A stretch of DNA of 64,000 bases from Acidisoma sp. PAMC 29798 (GCF_030252425.1 NZ_CP126994.1:2847001-2911000), one strand, 5' to 3'; shown: positions 25,597 to 35,851, counted from the first letter of the stretch. Notes: generated from the letters alone by a model not told the origin. Numbers and translations are program-made.

Positions 25597-28500
25597 ATGG
25601 CTCGGCGTGTCGGGGCGCTTGCCGCCAAGGAAGTAACGCGTGCGCCCGCCGATACCGTGGGATACGTCCGGCGGAGTGGCCTGTTCGACCTGCAATGGTT
25701 CTGCGAAGCCTATGGCGCCGACCCCAAGACAGCCTTGCGTGACTGGTGCCTCAGTGGATGGAGCGACGGGCAAAAGCCCAGCCTCTATTTCGATCCCGCC
25801 TGGTATCTGGAGCAGAATAAGGATGTTGCCGCCGATGGCGCCAATCCCTTGCTGCATTACATTCGATCCGGCGAAACCGAAGGTCGGCGACCGTCACCCC
25901 TTTTCGATCCCATCTGGTACCGCCAGACCTATGCGCCGCCCGAGGATGAACTCTGCCTCGCCCATTATCTTCGGCATCGGACGACAGGCAAATTTAGCCC
26001 CACCCCGGACTTCGACGTCAATTTCTATGTGACCGCCTATCCCGATATAGCGGCCGCGGGCGTGGATGCCTTCGCGCATTTCATGGAATTCGGCTTTCGC
26101 GAAGACCGCTGCCCCTCGCCCGATTTCGACACCGCCTATTACCGCAGCCGCTACCTGCCATGGACGCCGGACGTAAACCCGCTTCTGGACCTCCAGACCC
26201 GACGCCAAACGGACGCCATGGTCCTGACCAAGCGCCCGAAAGTGGAAACGACCATTCCGGCAGAGGTTCGCCGCTTCACGCGCCCGAGCGAGGACTTCGA
26301 GGTTTTCGCGCCGCTGCGCCCGGGGGCCGAACTTCGCGCCTGGCTGCTCGCCTATTACCTGCCACAGTTTCACGCCATTCCCGAGAACGATGCATGGTGG
26401 GGCAAGGGCTTTACGGAATGGAACAACGTCGCCCGTGCCCTGCCGCGCTTCGCAGGCCATTATCAGCCGCGCATTCCGCGCGACCTCGGCCATTACAGCC
26501 TCGACGATCCTGAGACGATGCGGCGGCAGATCGAGATGGCGAAGGCCGCCGGTCTGCATGGCTTCGTGTTCTATTATTACTGGTTCAACGGCACCCGCCT
26601 GCTGGAAAAGCCGCTGGAGCAATTCCTCGCCGACCTTAGCCTGGACATGCCGTTCTGCCTGATGTGGGCGAATGAGAACTGGACGCGACGGTGGGACGGC
26701 GCGGATGCGGATATCCTGATCACCCAGGATTATCGGCCCGCCGAAGACGAAGACCTTGTGCGCAGCTTCGGGCGGCACTTCGCCGACCCCCGGTATATCC
26801 GCATCGATAATCGGCCGCTGCTGATGATCTATCGGCCGAGCTTGATCCCAGATGCGCGCACAACGCTCGCGCGGTGGCGCGCGTTGTTCCAGACGCTGTG
26901 CAGTGAAAACCCAATCATGATGATGGGACAGGGCTTCGATGCCGCAGACCCCGCCGAATTCGGCCTGGACGGCGCCATCGAATTTCCGCCCCATAAGATC
27001 GTTACTAACCTGGCATCGATCAACGACAACCTGGTCTGGCTCGATGACGGCGCAAAAACGCATGTCTTGCACTACAATGATACCGTTCGCGCGTCACTGA
27101 CGGAGCCGCGCCCCACCTACCCGCTCATCAAGACCGCGATACCGGGATGGGACAATGATGCGCGGCGGGAAGGCCAGGGCATGGTCATCCACGGTAGCAC
27201 GCCGGCGGCTTTCGGCGAGTGGGTCTCCGCCTTGATCGATCGCGCGCGGCAGGTGCCCTTCTTTGGCCAACCCATTGTCTGCATCAATGCTTGGAACGAG
27301 TGGGCCGAGAGCGCCTATCTGGAACCCGACGTGCATTATGGCGCGGCCTATCTCAATGCGATGGCACGTGCCGTCTGCGCCGAAGTGTCTGCGACCGACG
27401 ACAAGATCCTCCTCATTGGCCATGACGCGCACCGCCATGGCGCGCAAACGCTGTTACTGGCACTCGGGCAGCAGATGCAGCGCGCGCATGGGCTGAAGGT
27501 GGAATTCATCCTCCTCGAAGGCGGGCCGATGGCCTCCGACTATGCAGCCGTCGTGCCCACCACGGTGTTGAGCCGCGTTGAAGATCTGCAACGCCAATCA
27601 GGCCGCTTGAAACAGGCCGGCTTTCGCGCGGCGATCGTCAATACGGTGGCGGCCGGCAGTGCCGCGCCTGTGTTGAAGGCGATGGGCCTGAGTGTCACGC
27701 TTCTCGTGCATGAACTGCCAAGCCTCATTCGCGAAAAGAACCTGACGCAGTCTGCCCGTCGCGGCACGGCCGCTGCCGACCACGTGGTCTTCCCGGCGGC
27801 CTTCGTGCGGGATGGCGTGCTCGATCTGATTCGCCATGAGGATGGTGATAGCGGGCCACCGACCATCCTGCCCCAAGGCATTTATCAGGCCGTGCCCTTC
27901 GATGCCGCCGCACGCCTGCGGTTGCGCGCCGAGCTGGGCGTGCCGGAACGCGCACGCCTGCTGATCGGCATCGGCTATGCCGATATGCGCAAAGGCTTTG
28001 ACTTGTTCCTGCAATTGTGGCGCACGCTACAGGGCCGCAAGCACGCCTTCCACCTCGTCTGGGCCGGCAATGTTTCAGGCGAATTGCACAGCTACCTGGC
28101 GCCGGACATAGCGGCCGCAGAAGCGAACGGCACCTTCCGCATGCTGGGCTTCCGCAAAGACGTCAATGCCCTGCTATCGGCCGCCGACCTGTTCGTGCTG
28201 ACCTCACGCGAGGATCCGTTGCCGTCCACCGTATTGGAAGCCATGAGTGCTGGGCTGCCAAGTGTGGCATTCGACCAATCCGGCGGCATTCCCGATCTGC
28301 TTGACGCGCATGATGCCGGGCGATCGGTGCCACGCGGCGACATCATCGCCATGGCCGAGGCGGCGGAGGCGTTATGCGCCGTTACGCCAGTGGTGGCGGC
28401 CCGCCGCCGGGCACGTCTATCGGCCATCGCCGAGGCGCGCTTTCGCTTCGACGACTATACCCGGGCCGTGGTCGATCTGGCCGATCGCCGGCTGCTGACG

Positions 28501-29340
28501 ATTTCCGTCGCGGTGCCGAACTACAATTACGCACGCCACTTGCCGGCGCGGCTGCAGGCGATCTTCGGCCAATGGGCGCCGGTGCGCGAAATCCTTTTTC
28601 TTGATGATGCGTCAACGGACGACAGCCTGGCGGTGGCCGGCGATGTCGCGAAAGACGCCGGGCGGGATATCCGCATTATCGCCAACGACCGCAATTCCGG
28701 CTCGGTCTTCCGCCAGTGGCGACGCGCTGCGGAAGCGGCGACGGGCGAGTATTTGTGGATCGCCGAAGCGGATGACGACAGCGATCCGCGCTTTCTCACC
28801 AGACTGCGCGCGGCGATGGAAACGCAGCCCGAGGCGGTGATGGCCTTTGCCGATAGCGTGGCCATCGACCCCGACAACGCGGTTCTGAGTACGAGCTACA
28901 AGAGCTACTATAATGAGACAGCGCCGGGCCTGCTGACGGCGGATGGCGATTTCGCGGGAGATGAGTTTCTGCACCGCTGCCTGTCGGAACGAAACCTCAT
29001 TCTCAATGTCAGTGCCGTGTTGTGGCGACGCCACGCATTGCTCGCGGCGCTCGACCGCTGCGAGGCGGCACTCGGCCGTCTCCGGGTGGCCGGGGACTGG
29101 TGGCTCTATGCCGATATCCTCAGCCAGCCGGGAGCACGGATCGCCTATGTCGCCGAACCGCTCAACCGGCACCGCCGCCATAGCGAGAGCGTGACGCATA
29201 GTCTGGATGCGGACAGGCACATCGCCGAGATCGCGGCTGTGCAAGGAATGGTTGCACAGACGGTCAAGGCCGACCCCAAGCTGCTCCGCCGGCAGGCGCG
29301 CTACCGCACCGAGGTCAGCCGGCAACTCGGCACGACGTAA
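25597..29340 (+). CDS. Giant multidomain glycosyltransferase (repeats + WbsX/GH99-like + GT4 + GT2)
   Basis: 1247 residues. Residues about 20-200 hold four ~45-residue repeats with an FDxxWY...NPLxHY...GxxEGRxPSP pattern. Residues about 249-585 are a WbsX/GH99-like domain (AYYLPQFHAIPENDAWWGKG, then INAWNEWAESAYLEPD). Residues about 602-960 resemble GT4 (GFRKDVNALLSAADLFVLTS and EAMSAGLPSVAFD). Residues about 966-1247 are a GT2 domain with PNYNYARHL, DDASTDD and the EADDD metal motif. No membrane segment or signal peptide, so it should act in the cytoplasm on a lipid-linked surface glycan. It is flanked by short non-coding gaps and not in an O-antigen cluster. Confidence 0.85.
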   Translation: MARRVGALAAKEVTRAPADTVGYVRRSGLFDLQWFCEAYGADPKTALRDWCLSGWSDGQKPSLYFDPAWYLEQNKDVAADGANPLLHYIRSGETEGRRPSPLFDPIWYRQTYAPPEDELCLAHYLRHRTTGKFSPTPDFDVNFYVTAYPDIAAAGVDAFAHFMEFGFREDRCPSPDFDTAYYRSRYLPWTPDVNPLLDLQTRRQTDAMVLTKRPKVETTIPAEVRRFTRPSEDFEVFAPLRPGAELRAWLLAYYLPQFHAIPENDAWWGKGFTEWNNVARALPRFAGHYQPRIPRDLGHYSLDDPETMRRQIEMAKAAGLHGFVFYYYWFNGTRLLEKPLEQFLADLSLDMPFCLMWANENWTRRWDGADADILITQDYRPAEDEDLVRSFGRHFADPRYIRIDNRPLLMIYRPSLIPDARTTLARWRALFQTLCSENPIMMMGQGFDAADPAEFGLDGAIEFPPHKIVTNLASINDNLVWLDDGAKTHVLHYNDTVRASLTEPRPTYPLIKTAIPGWDNDARREGQGMVIHGSTPAAFGEWVSALIDRARQVPFFGQPIVCINAWNEWAESAYLEPDVHYGAAYLNAMARAVCAEVSATDDKILLIGHDAHRHGAQTLLLALGQQMQRAHGLKVEFILLEGGPMASDYAAVVPTTVLSRVEDLQRQSGRLKQAGFRAAIVNTVAAGSAAPVLKAMGLSVTLLVHELPSLIREKNLTQSARRGTAAADHVVFPAAFVRDGVLDLIRHEDGDSGPPTILPQGIYQAVPFDAAARLRLRAELGVPERARLLIGIGYADMRKGFDLFLQLWRTLQGRKHAFHLVWAGNVSGELHSYLAPDIAAAEANGTFRMLGFRKDVNALLSAADLFVLTSREDPLPSTVLEAMSAGLPSVAFDQSGGIPDLLDAHDAGRSVPRGDIIAMAEAAEALCAVTPVVAARRRARLSAIAEARFRFDDYTRAVVDLADRRLLTISVAVPNYNYARHLPARLQAIFGQWAPVREILFLDDASTDDSLAVAGDVAKDAGRDIRIIANDRNSGSVFRQWRRAAEAATGEYLWIAEADDDSDPRFLTRLRAAMETQPEAVMAFADSVAIDPDNAVLSTSYKSYYNETAPGLLTADGDFAGDEFLHRCLSERNLILNVSAVLWRRHALLAALDRCEAALGRLRVAGDWWLYADILSQPGARIAYVAEPLNRHRRHSESVTHSLDADRHIAEIAAVQGMVAQTVKADPKLLRRQARYRTEVSRQLGTT

Positions 29341-29434
29341 TTCTTCCCCGCCTCCCCCCCTGGACAAAGGCCGCCAGCCGCGTGATGTTGCCGGCAGACT
29401 GGCAAAAGCCTGCATCATTCGGGGAACACACAAG

Positions 29435-30529
29435 ATGACGCACCAAGCGACGCGACGCGGGCTGCTCCAGACCATGGGGATCGGCGCGGCGACGGCCATA
29501 CCTCTGCTGGGAATGCGACGCAGCTTCGCGGCATCCCCGAAGAAATTCAAGATCGCCCTGTCGAACTCCTATATCGGCAACAAATGGCGCCTGGAGATGG
29601 AAAATGTCTTCAAGGCATCGCTTCTGATGGAGCCCTTCGCCAGCGAAGTGGAAGGCAGCATCTACAACTCTGGCAATGACGTCAGCAAGCAGTCGCAACA
29701 GATTTCCAACCTGATCGCCGAGCGAGTGGATGCCATCGTGGTCGATGCCGCCTCCCCCACTGCGCTCAACGGCATCATCCACCAAGCGACATCACGCGGC
29801 ATTCTGGTGATCTGCTTCGATAACAACGTCACCGCGCCTTCCGCCATCAAGGTCAATATCAGCCAATTCGATCTGGGCGTCGGCCTTGCCGAATGGGTCG
29901 CCAAGCAGATCAACGGCCAGGGCAATGTCATCATGGTGACGGGCGTCGCCGGCACGCAGGTCGATCTCGATCGCAACAAGGGCGCCGAATCCGTTTGGGC
30001 CAAGAACCCCGGCATCAAGATCGTCAATCGCTATACCGGCATGTGGGATTCCTCGACCGCCGAGCGCAATACGGCGGCGGTGCTGCCGTCGCTGCCGAAG
30101 GTTGACGCCATCTGGTGCCAGGGCGGCACGGACGGCGTGCTGAAGGCCTTCATTTCCGCGAACCGCCCGCTGCCGCCCACCGCCGGCGAATGCGAAAACG
30201 GCTTCCGCAAGATGATGCTCGGCATCGGCGGCCATCAGGTTCAGGGCTGCTCGGCCGGCTCGCCGCCTTACCTGTCCGTCATGGGCCTCGAACTTGCCCG
30301 CCGTATTCTCAACGGCAGCTATCCCAAGAAAGACATCGACGTGCCGAACGTGTTGTTGACGAATGCCGACCTGAAGCTTGGCGTCAACGTCTTTACAGAT
30401 CAGCCCGACAGCTTCTTCGATGACTTCACGGCCGGTGGTGCCGATTCGCCGGTTCAAATCTGCGCCGGCGCGGCGATTAGCGGCACGGCCTGCCCCGACA
30501 AGGTCATCATCAACCTGCCGAAGGTATGA
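29435..30529 (+). CDS. Sugar ABC transporter periplasmic substrate-binding protein
   Basis: A 364-residue type I periplasmic binding protein of the ribose/galactose class. RRGLLQTMGIGAATAIPLL at the start is a twin-arginine-like signal, with cleavage probably after SFAA. The mature part begins KKFKIALSNSYIGNKWR and contains the two-lobe pattern, including DAIVVDAASPTALNGII and VMVTGVAGTQVDLDRNKG. The ATG at 29435 is used; 76 upstream in-frame residues overlap the glycosyltransferase gene and look non-coding. It is first in a four-gene transporter operon. The ligand cannot be read from sequence. Confidence 0.88.
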   Translation: MTHQATRRGLLQTMGIGAATAIPLLGMRRSFAASPKKFKIALSNSYIGNKWRLEMENVFKASLLMEPFASEVEGSIYNSGNDVSKQSQQISNLIAERVDAIVVDAASPTALNGIIHQATSRGILVICFDNNVTAPSAIKVNISQFDLGVGLAEWVAKQINGQGNVIMVTGVAGTQVDLDRNKGAESVWAKNPGIKIVNRYTGMWDSSTAERNTAAVLPSLPKVDAIWCQGGTDGVLKAFISANRPLPPTAGECENGFRKMMLGIGGHQVQGCSAGSPPYLSVMGLELARRILNGSYPKKDIDVPNVLLTNADLKLGVNVFTDQPDSFFDDFTAGGADSPVQICAGAAISGTACPDKVIINLPKV

Positions 30530-32073
30530 GCCTGACTGCAAGCGCCTCGACCGCTGGGGTCGAGGCACCCGCCGGCGCGGTACCCGTCGTCGAGGCAATC
30601 GGGGTCGGCAAGTCCTATGGAGGCGTCGCCGCTTTGACGGCGGCGTCCTTCACCGCGACAACCGGCGAGGTTCATGCCCTGGTGGGCGAGAACGGCGCCG
30701 GTAAATCGACGCTGATCAAGATTCTCGGCGGTCGCGTACGGCCTGATACCGGCACCGTCCGCATGGACGGACGCGCGGTGTCCTTCAGCGGGCCGCAGGC
30801 CGCGCATGCCCTCGGTGCTTGGACGGTGTTCCAGGAGCTGACTCTGCTGCCCTGGATGACCGTTGCCGAGAATCTGCTTCTGCTGCGCGAACCGACGAAC
30901 GGCACGGGGTTGATCAACCGATCCGCGACGCTGCGGGACGCCGATGCCTTGTTGGCGCGCTTCGGCGTCATGCATATCGATCCGCGTGCTTTGGTCGAGG
31001 ATATTTCCCTCGCCGAACGCCAAACGGTAGAGATCGTGCGCGCCATCAGCCACACGCCGCATATCCTGTATCTGGACGAGCCCACCTCCTCCCTTGTCGA
31101 GCGTGAGGTGGAGTGGTTGTTCGGCCAAATCCGACGTCTGCGCGCAAACGGCACCTGCGTCGTGTTCACCTCGCATCGCTGGGCAGAAATTCGCAGCATC
31201 GCCGACCGCATCACGATCTTTCGCGGCGGCAAAGACGTCGGCACCTTCACCGATATCGAGGAAGGTGAGGCCGTGCGGCTGATGACCGGGCGCCGGGTCG
31301 AAGCGCTTTATCCGCCGCTGCCGCCCCTGCCTACCGCGCCCAAGACCGCGTTGGAGGTGAAGAACCTGACCGGGCCGAATGTGCGCGACGTGTCCTTCGG
31401 CCTGCATATAGGCGAAATCCTCGGCATCGGCGGCCTTGCCGGCCACGGTCATCGCGAGCTGTTTCGCATGCTGTTCGGCGATGCGCATGCATCCTCCGGC
31501 CAGATCACCGTCGATGGCCGGGCGCGGCGTTTCGGTTCCCCCCGCGCCGCCATTGCGGCCGGCATCGCCTTGGTGCCGGAAGATCGCAAGACCGAGGGTC
31601 TGCTGCTGCGCATGAGCGTGCGTGACAATGCAACCCTCGCGATCCTGAACCGGCTCAGCCGCTTCGGCGTGCTGCGCCCAACTGCCGAACGCGCGGCCGC
31701 GCAAAGCGTGGTCGACAACCTGCGCGTGCGCACCAACGGCCTCGGTCTGCAAGTCGGCGCGCTGAGCGGTGGCAACCAACAAAAGGTTTTGCTCGGCCGA
31801 TGGCTGCTCGCCGAATGCCGCATCCTGCTGCTGTACGACGTGACACGCGGTGTCGATGTCGCCACCAAACATGAAATCTACGAGCTGGTCCTGCGGCTCG
31901 CGACGGAGGGACACGCCATCATCTTCTATTCGAGCGATGCGGAGGAACTGGCCCACCTCTCCCACCGCGTGCTGGTCATGCGCGAAGGCGTGATCGCCGC
32001 CGAACTGATCAGCCCAGGCGTCACCGCCGAGGACATCGTCTCCGCCGCCGTGCGTGACCATCTTGCCGCCTGA
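30526..32073 (+). CDS. Sugar ABC transporter ATP-binding protein, two ATPase domains
   Basis: A 515-residue fused ATPase of the RbsA/MglA type, powering sugar import. The first domain has GENGAGKST (Walker A, near residue 55) and YLDEPTSSL (Walker B), but its signature is DISLAERQ rather than LSGGQ. The second domain has the fused-family pattern LSGGNQQKVLLGRWL and LLLYDVTRGVDVATK, and no clear Walker A, as usual in this class where the second site is degenerate. It overlaps the binding-protein gene by ATGA. Confidence 0.92.
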   Translation: MSLTASASTAGVEAPAGAVPVVEAIGVGKSYGGVAALTAASFTATTGEVHALVGENGAGKSTLIKILGGRVRPDTGTVRMDGRAVSFSGPQAAHALGAWTVFQELTLLPWMTVAENLLLLREPTNGTGLINRSATLRDADALLARFGVMHIDPRALVEDISLAERQTVEIVRAISHTPHILYLDEPTSSLVEREVEWLFGQIRRLRANGTCVVFTSHRWAEIRSIADRITIFRGGKDVGTFTDIEEGEAVRLMTGRRVEALYPPLPPLPTAPKTALEVKNLTGPNVRDVSFGLHIGEILGIGGLAGHGHRELFRMLFGDAHASSGQITVDGRARRFGSPRAAIAAGIALVPEDRKTEGLLLRMSVRDNATLAILNRLSRFGVLRPTAERAAAQSVVDNLRVRTNGLGLQVGALSGGNQQKVLLGRWLLAECRILLLYDVTRGVDVATKHEIYELVLRLATEGHAIIFYSSDAEELAHLSHRVLVMREGVIAAELISPGVTAEDIVSAAVRDHLAA

Positions 32074-33094
32074 GCCAGCCCCGCCTCAATCCATGCCAGA
32101 ACAGACCGTGCTGATGCCGAGCGGCGTGCGGCGCGGCCGGATGTCGCATGCCCTGGTGCAGAATGTTGGCCTCGTCCTCGTCATCAGCCTGCTGAGCGCC
32201 TGCATCATCGGGTATTGCGTCATCTACTATATCGCGCAGCATCGATTCCCCGGCGGCTTCGAACTGACTTCGACGCTCGACAATACCATGCCCCTCGCCT
32301 TCGCGGCCCTGGCACAGACTTTCGTGGTGCTGACGCGCGGCATCGACCTTTCGGTCGGCGGGGTGATCGACCTCACCAATGCCGTGGCAGCCCAAACGCT
32401 GAACGGGCCGCCACTGCAAACCGCACTGTGGACGGTGGCGATCCTGCTGATTGGCGGCGCTTGTGGCCTCGTCAACGGCGTGCTGGTGGCAGTGGGTCGA
32501 TTGCAACCGATCCTTGTCACGCTTGCGACCTTGTCGATCTTCCAGGGCATCGCCATCCGCGTGCTTCCACAACCGGGCGGCGCCATTCCGCCTGGCTTCA
32601 CCAGTGTTCTTGCCAATCCGAATTACCCGACCTCGCTGCTGTATATTCCCCTGATCGGCATCATTTGGGCGATCTTCCGGCGCACGCGCCTGGGCGTGTC
32701 CGTCTATGCCGTGGGCAATGACGCGACCGCCGCGAGCAGCCATGGCATTTCCGTCAAGCGCACCGTCATCCTCGCCTATACGCTGGGCGGCGTCGCCTCG
32801 GCGATGGCGGGGCTGTTCCTCGCCGCCAATGCGACCGCTGGCGATGCGACGACGGGCGATACCTATACGCTGACCTCCATCGTCGCCGCGGTGCTCGGCG
32901 GTGTCAGCCTGTTCGGCGGTCGGGGCAGCGGCCTCGGCGCGCTATTCGGCGCCTTCGTGACGGTGATGGTCGTGAACATCCTGTTCTTCTCGCATATCGA
33001 TCCGCTGTATCAGACCTTCTACGAAGGCCTGTTCCTGCTCGCCGCCGTCGTCTCGGCCAATATGATCGGCAGCTTCGTGAGGCGACGCCGATGA
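32054..33094 (+). CDS. Sugar ABC transporter permease
   Basis: A 346-residue BPD_transp_2 (RbsC-like) inner-membrane permease with about nine or ten hydrophobic segments. Typical blocks are LTRGIDLSVGGVIDLTN, TLATLSIFQGIAIRV, GNDATAASSHGISVKR and AAVLGGVSLFGGRGS. The GTG at 32054 overlaps the ATPase gene by 20 bases; an ATG at 32093 (MPEQTVLMPSG) is an equally possible start and neither has a clear ribosome site. It is followed by a second permease with a four-base overlap, so the channel is probably a heterodimer. Confidence 0.9.
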   Translation: MTILPPEPAPPQSMPEQTVLMPSGVRRGRMSHALVQNVGLVLVISLLSACIIGYCVIYYIAQHRFPGGFELTSTLDNTMPLAFAALAQTFVVLTRGIDLSVGGVIDLTNAVAAQTLNGPPLQTALWTVAILLIGGACGLVNGVLVAVGRLQPILVTLATLSIFQGIAIRVLPQPGGAIPPGFTSVLANPNYPTSLLYIPLIGIIWAIFRRTRLGVSVYAVGNDATAASSHGISVKRTVILAYTLGGVASAMAGLFLAANATAGDATTGDTYTLTSIVAAVLGGVSLFGGRGSGLGALFGAFVTVMVVNILFFSHIDPLYQTFYEGLFLLAAVVSANMIGSFVRRRR

Positions 33095-34050
33095 TCGGAA
33101 AGCTTCTCACGCGCGACCGCCGGCGCATCCTCTATGCCTTCATCGCCGGCATCGTGCTGTTTGCCATCGGCCAAGCGGTGCGGCCGGGCTTTGCGAGTTT
33201 TGACGGCATCCGCTCCATCCTCGTCGTCGCCTCCTTCGTCGGCCTCGTCGCAGCGGGGCAGACCTTTGTGATCCTGATAGGCGGCATCGATCTATCGGTG
33301 CCTTGGGTGCTCAATGCCGGCGCCATTCTGATGGTGACGAGTTCCCTCGGCAGCGATGCGCGCGCCATTCCGGCGCTGGCACTCACGCTCGGCATGGGGG
33401 CGCTGGTCGGCGCTCTGAATGGCGCCGGCATCGCCCTGCTGGGCATTCCCGCCGTGGTCATGACGCTGGCGATGAACGGCATCATGCAAGGGCTGACGCT
33501 CGGCCTCAGCGGCGGCATGACCTGCACGAATTGCGGGGCCTATGCGCCGCCCATCGTGCAGGCGGCGGTGCATAGCCGGTTCCTTGGCCTGCCGATCGTG
33601 CTGTGGCTCTGGCTCGGCATCATCATCATCGTGTCCTTCGTGCTGGGCGCGACGCGCTTCGGCCGCAGCACCTACACGGTTGGCAATAACGCGCGGGCGA
33701 GCCACCTCGCGGGCATCAACGTCTCTGTCGTGACGATCGTGCTCTATGCGCTGAGCGGGCTGTTCGCGGCGCTGGCCGGCATCATGCTGGTGGGGTTTGG
33801 CGGACAGGCGGCGCTCGGCATGGGCGAGCCCTATCTGTTCCAGTCCATCGCGGCCGTGGTGATCGGCGGCGTCTATATCCTGGGCGGGCGCGGGCATTAC
33901 CTGGGGTCGGTGGCCGGTGCCATCAGCCTGACGGTTCTGGTCAGCGTTTTGCTGGCCTTCAACATGCCCGATTATGGCCGCAGCATCATCTACGGCGTGG
34001 TCATTTTGGCGTTGTTGCTGCTGTACGGTCGGGAAGAGGATAGCGCATGA
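33091..34050 (+). CDS. Sugar ABC transporter permease (second)
   Basis: A 319-residue RbsC-like permease. LIGGIDLSVPWVLNAGAIL, PAVVMTLAMNGIMQGLTLG and AAVVIGGVYILGGRGHYLGS are the conserved loops of the family. A short CxxC stretch (MTCTNCGAYAPP, about residues 144-155) is an uncommon insertion in the periplasmic or loop region. Its ATG overlaps the first permease stop (ATGA). It ends the operon; a REP-like hairpin at 34062 follows within 12 bases and may protect or end the transcript. Confidence 0.9.
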   Translation: MIGKLLTRDRRRILYAFIAGIVLFAIGQAVRPGFASFDGIRSILVVASFVGLVAAGQTFVILIGGIDLSVPWVLNAGAILMVTSSLGSDARAIPALALTLGMGALVGALNGAGIALLGIPAVVMTLAMNGIMQGLTLGLSGGMTCTNCGAYAPPIVQAAVHSRFLGLPIVLWLWLGIIIIVSFVLGATRFGRSTYTVGNNARASHLAGINVSVVTIVLYALSGLFAALAGIMLVGFGGQAALGMGEPYLFQSIAAVVIGGVYILGGRGHYLGSVAGAISLTVLVSVLLAFNMPDYGRSIIYGVVILALLLLYGREEDSA

Positions 34051-34061
34051 TGCGCGGTCCC

Positions 34062-34131
34062 GGCGGATAACGCTTCGCTCATCCGCCCACCATCACGAAC
34101 CGTAGGGCGGACAAGCGCAGCGTCATTCGCC
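34062..34131. repeat. Long inverted repeat (GGCGGAT...family), copy 1
   Basis: Two arms of about 27 bases face each other: GGCGGATAACGCTTCGCTCA with TCCGCCC (34062-34088), and GGGCGGACAAGCGCAGCGTC with ATTCGCC (34105-34131). Each arm is itself partly palindromic. The same design occurs at 52909-52980, with GTAGGGCGGA and the AAGCGAAGCG core. It sits just after the first ABC operon. Confidence 0.75.
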
Positions 34132-34141
34132 GAGTCAGGCG

Positions 34142-34606
34142 TTACGGCTGAACGTTCACCTGGCCGCGAATTTCCCCATTCGGATACGCCGCCGTGTGCA
34201 GGTTCACGTAGTAGAGCCCACCCAACAACTGCGACACCTGATCAAGCGTCAGCTTGGCCGAGCCATCCAGCGGATTGAGATACGGCGGCGGAATCGGGAT
34301 CACCGGCGGGGCGTCCATGCCGGGCGTCGCCGGACCATGGAAATGCGCCGCGACCAGCGGACCGGTCAGGCCGGAATAGGTGATGTGCCAGCTCAGGGTG
34401 AGCGTGGCGGCATCATAGGTCGCGACGACCGCGCCCAATCCGGTCGGAGGGGCGCCCTGCTCGGGGATCAGCTTCGCCGTGAGGGTGACGGTATCCGCCT
34501 TGGCGGCGACGATCCCGGACAAGCCGGCCACCGCGAAGGCGGCGGCGGCCACGACAGGCAGTAACGTCCGGCGACCGAGGGTGAAACCTGCATTCGACTG
34601 CTTCAT
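34142..34606 (-). CDS. CHRD domain secreted protein
   Basis: A 154-residue protein with an N-terminal signal (GRRTLLPVVAAAAFAVAGLSGIVAAKA) and one CHRD domain, a small beta-rich module of unknown role found in chordin and in bacterial exported proteins. TLSWHITYSGLTGPLVAAHFHGPA and YYVNLHTAAYPNGEIRGQV are the conserved CHRD strands, the latter close to the family ending. The mature protein is expected in the periplasm or outside. It follows hemA by 33 bases on the same strand but has no obvious link to heme synthesis. Confidence 0.85.
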   Translation of the reverse strand: MKQSNAGFTLGRRTLLPVVAAAAFAVAGLSGIVAAKADTVTLTAKLIPEQGAPPTGLGAVVATYDAATLTLSWHITYSGLTGPLVAAHFHGPATPGMDAPPVIPIPPPYLNPLDGSAKLTLDQVSQLLGGLYYVNLHTAAYPNGEIRGQVNVQP

Positions 34607-34639
34607 GAGTCTCTCCTTTGCGTGAAAACCATCAGGCTC

Positions 34640-35851
34640 TTACGCGGCCCGGCGATCAAGGGCCGCGAAAACATCGGCGAGGGCTGCAACGAGATCATCC
34701 ATCATCGCCTCGCTATGAAGTGGTGTCGGCGTCAGCCGAAGACGCTCCGTTCCGCGTGGCACGGTGGGATAATTGATCGGCGTCGCGTAATGGCCATACT
34801 CCTCCAGCAGGAGACGGCTGGTGTCCCGGCAGCGTGCCGCATCCCGGATCATCAGGGGCACGATATGGCTCTCGGACGGCAGGCGTGGCAGGCCGGCCTC
34901 GTCGAGCTTGCGCTTCAGCAGATCGACCTGACGGAACAGGCCCTCCCGCCGGGAACTGTCATCGCGCAGCGTGCGGAGGCTGGCGAGCGCGCCACCCACC
35001 ACGGCCGGCGGTAAGGATGTCGTGAAGATGAAGCCCGGCGCGGTCGAGCGGATATAGTCGATGACCGTCGCCTCGGCTGCGATATAGCCGCCATGGCAGC
35101 CGAAGGCCTTGGCGAGCGTGCCCTCGATCACCGTCAGGCGATGGGCCACGCCGTCCCTCTCCGACACCCCGCCGCCATGGGCGCCATACATGCCGACGGC
35201 ATGAACCTCATCGAGATAGGTCATCGCGCCATAACGGTCCGCGAGGTCGCAGATCGCGCCGATGGGGGCGATGTCCGCGTCCATGGAATAGACCGACTCA
35301 AAGGCGATCAGCTTGGGCGCACCCGCCGGTGCGGCGGCCAGCAGGCTCGCGAGATGGTCGAGGTCGTTATGGCGAAAGATGTGGCAGGTGGCGGGGCTCG
35401 CCTTGATGCCGGCGATCATCGACGCGTGGTTCTTCTCGTCCGAGAAGACATGCCAATTCGGCAGGCTGCGCAGGATAGCGGCCAAGCTCGCCTGGTTGGA
35501 GACGAAGCCGGAGCTGAACAGCAGAGCGGCACCCTTGCCGTGCAGGGCAGCAAGTTCCGCCTCCAGCGCATCATGGAGGGGCGACGTGCCGCCAATATTG
35601 CGGGTGCCGCCGGCACCGGCGCCCAGCGTTTCCAACGCGGCGCGCGCGCCATTGATGGTGACGGGATCGACGCCCATGCCGAGATAGTCGTTGGAGGACC
35701 AGACCGTCACGTCCGTCGCGCGGCCGTCGATGGACAGGGAATAGAGGGGAAACCGCGCGGCATCGCGGCTGAGAGGGGTAAAGTGGCGATAGCGCCCCTG
35801 CGCCCGGATTTCAGCGAGATGCGATCGGCAATGGTCAAGGAAGGCGTTCAT
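34640..35851 (-). CDS. hemA: 5-aminolevulinate synthase
   Basis: A 403-residue PLP enzyme condensing glycine with succinyl-CoA, the C4 entry to heme and bacteriochlorophyll used by alphaproteobacteria. It starts [21 protein letters not shown]; the [28 protein letters not shown] and [12 protein letters not shown] blocks are present, and Lys248 is the cofactor Lys at the same position as in the Rhodobacter enzyme. Length is normal. It lies 67 bases downstream of the Cox11-cytochrome c gene; co-expression of heme synthesis with oxidase assembly is plausible but not shown. Confidence 0.95.
   Translation of the reverse strand: MNAFLDHCRSHLAEIRAQGRYRHFTPLSRDAARFPLYSLSIDGRATDVTVWSSNDYLGMGVDPVTINGARAALETLGAGAGGTRNIGGTSPLHDALEAELAALHGKGAALLFSSGFVSNQASLAAILRSLPNWHVFSDEKNHASMIAGIKASPATCHIFRHNDLDHLASLLAAAPAGAPKLIAFESVYSMDADIAPIGAICDLADRYGAMTYLDEVHAVGMYGAHGGGVSERDGVAHRLTVIEGTLAKAFGCHGGYIAAEATVIDYIRSTAPGFIFTTSLPPAVVGGALASLRTLRDDSSRREGLFRQVDLLKRKLDEAGLPRLPSESHIVPLMIRDAARCRDTSRLLLEEYGHYATPINYPTVPRGTERLRLTPTPLHSEAMMDDLVAALADVFAALDRRAA

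Noticed and set aside
30454-32061. 535-codon minus-strand frame opposite the sugar ATPase
   Set aside because: Antisense to a well-formed two-domain ATPase gene with intact Walker motifs.
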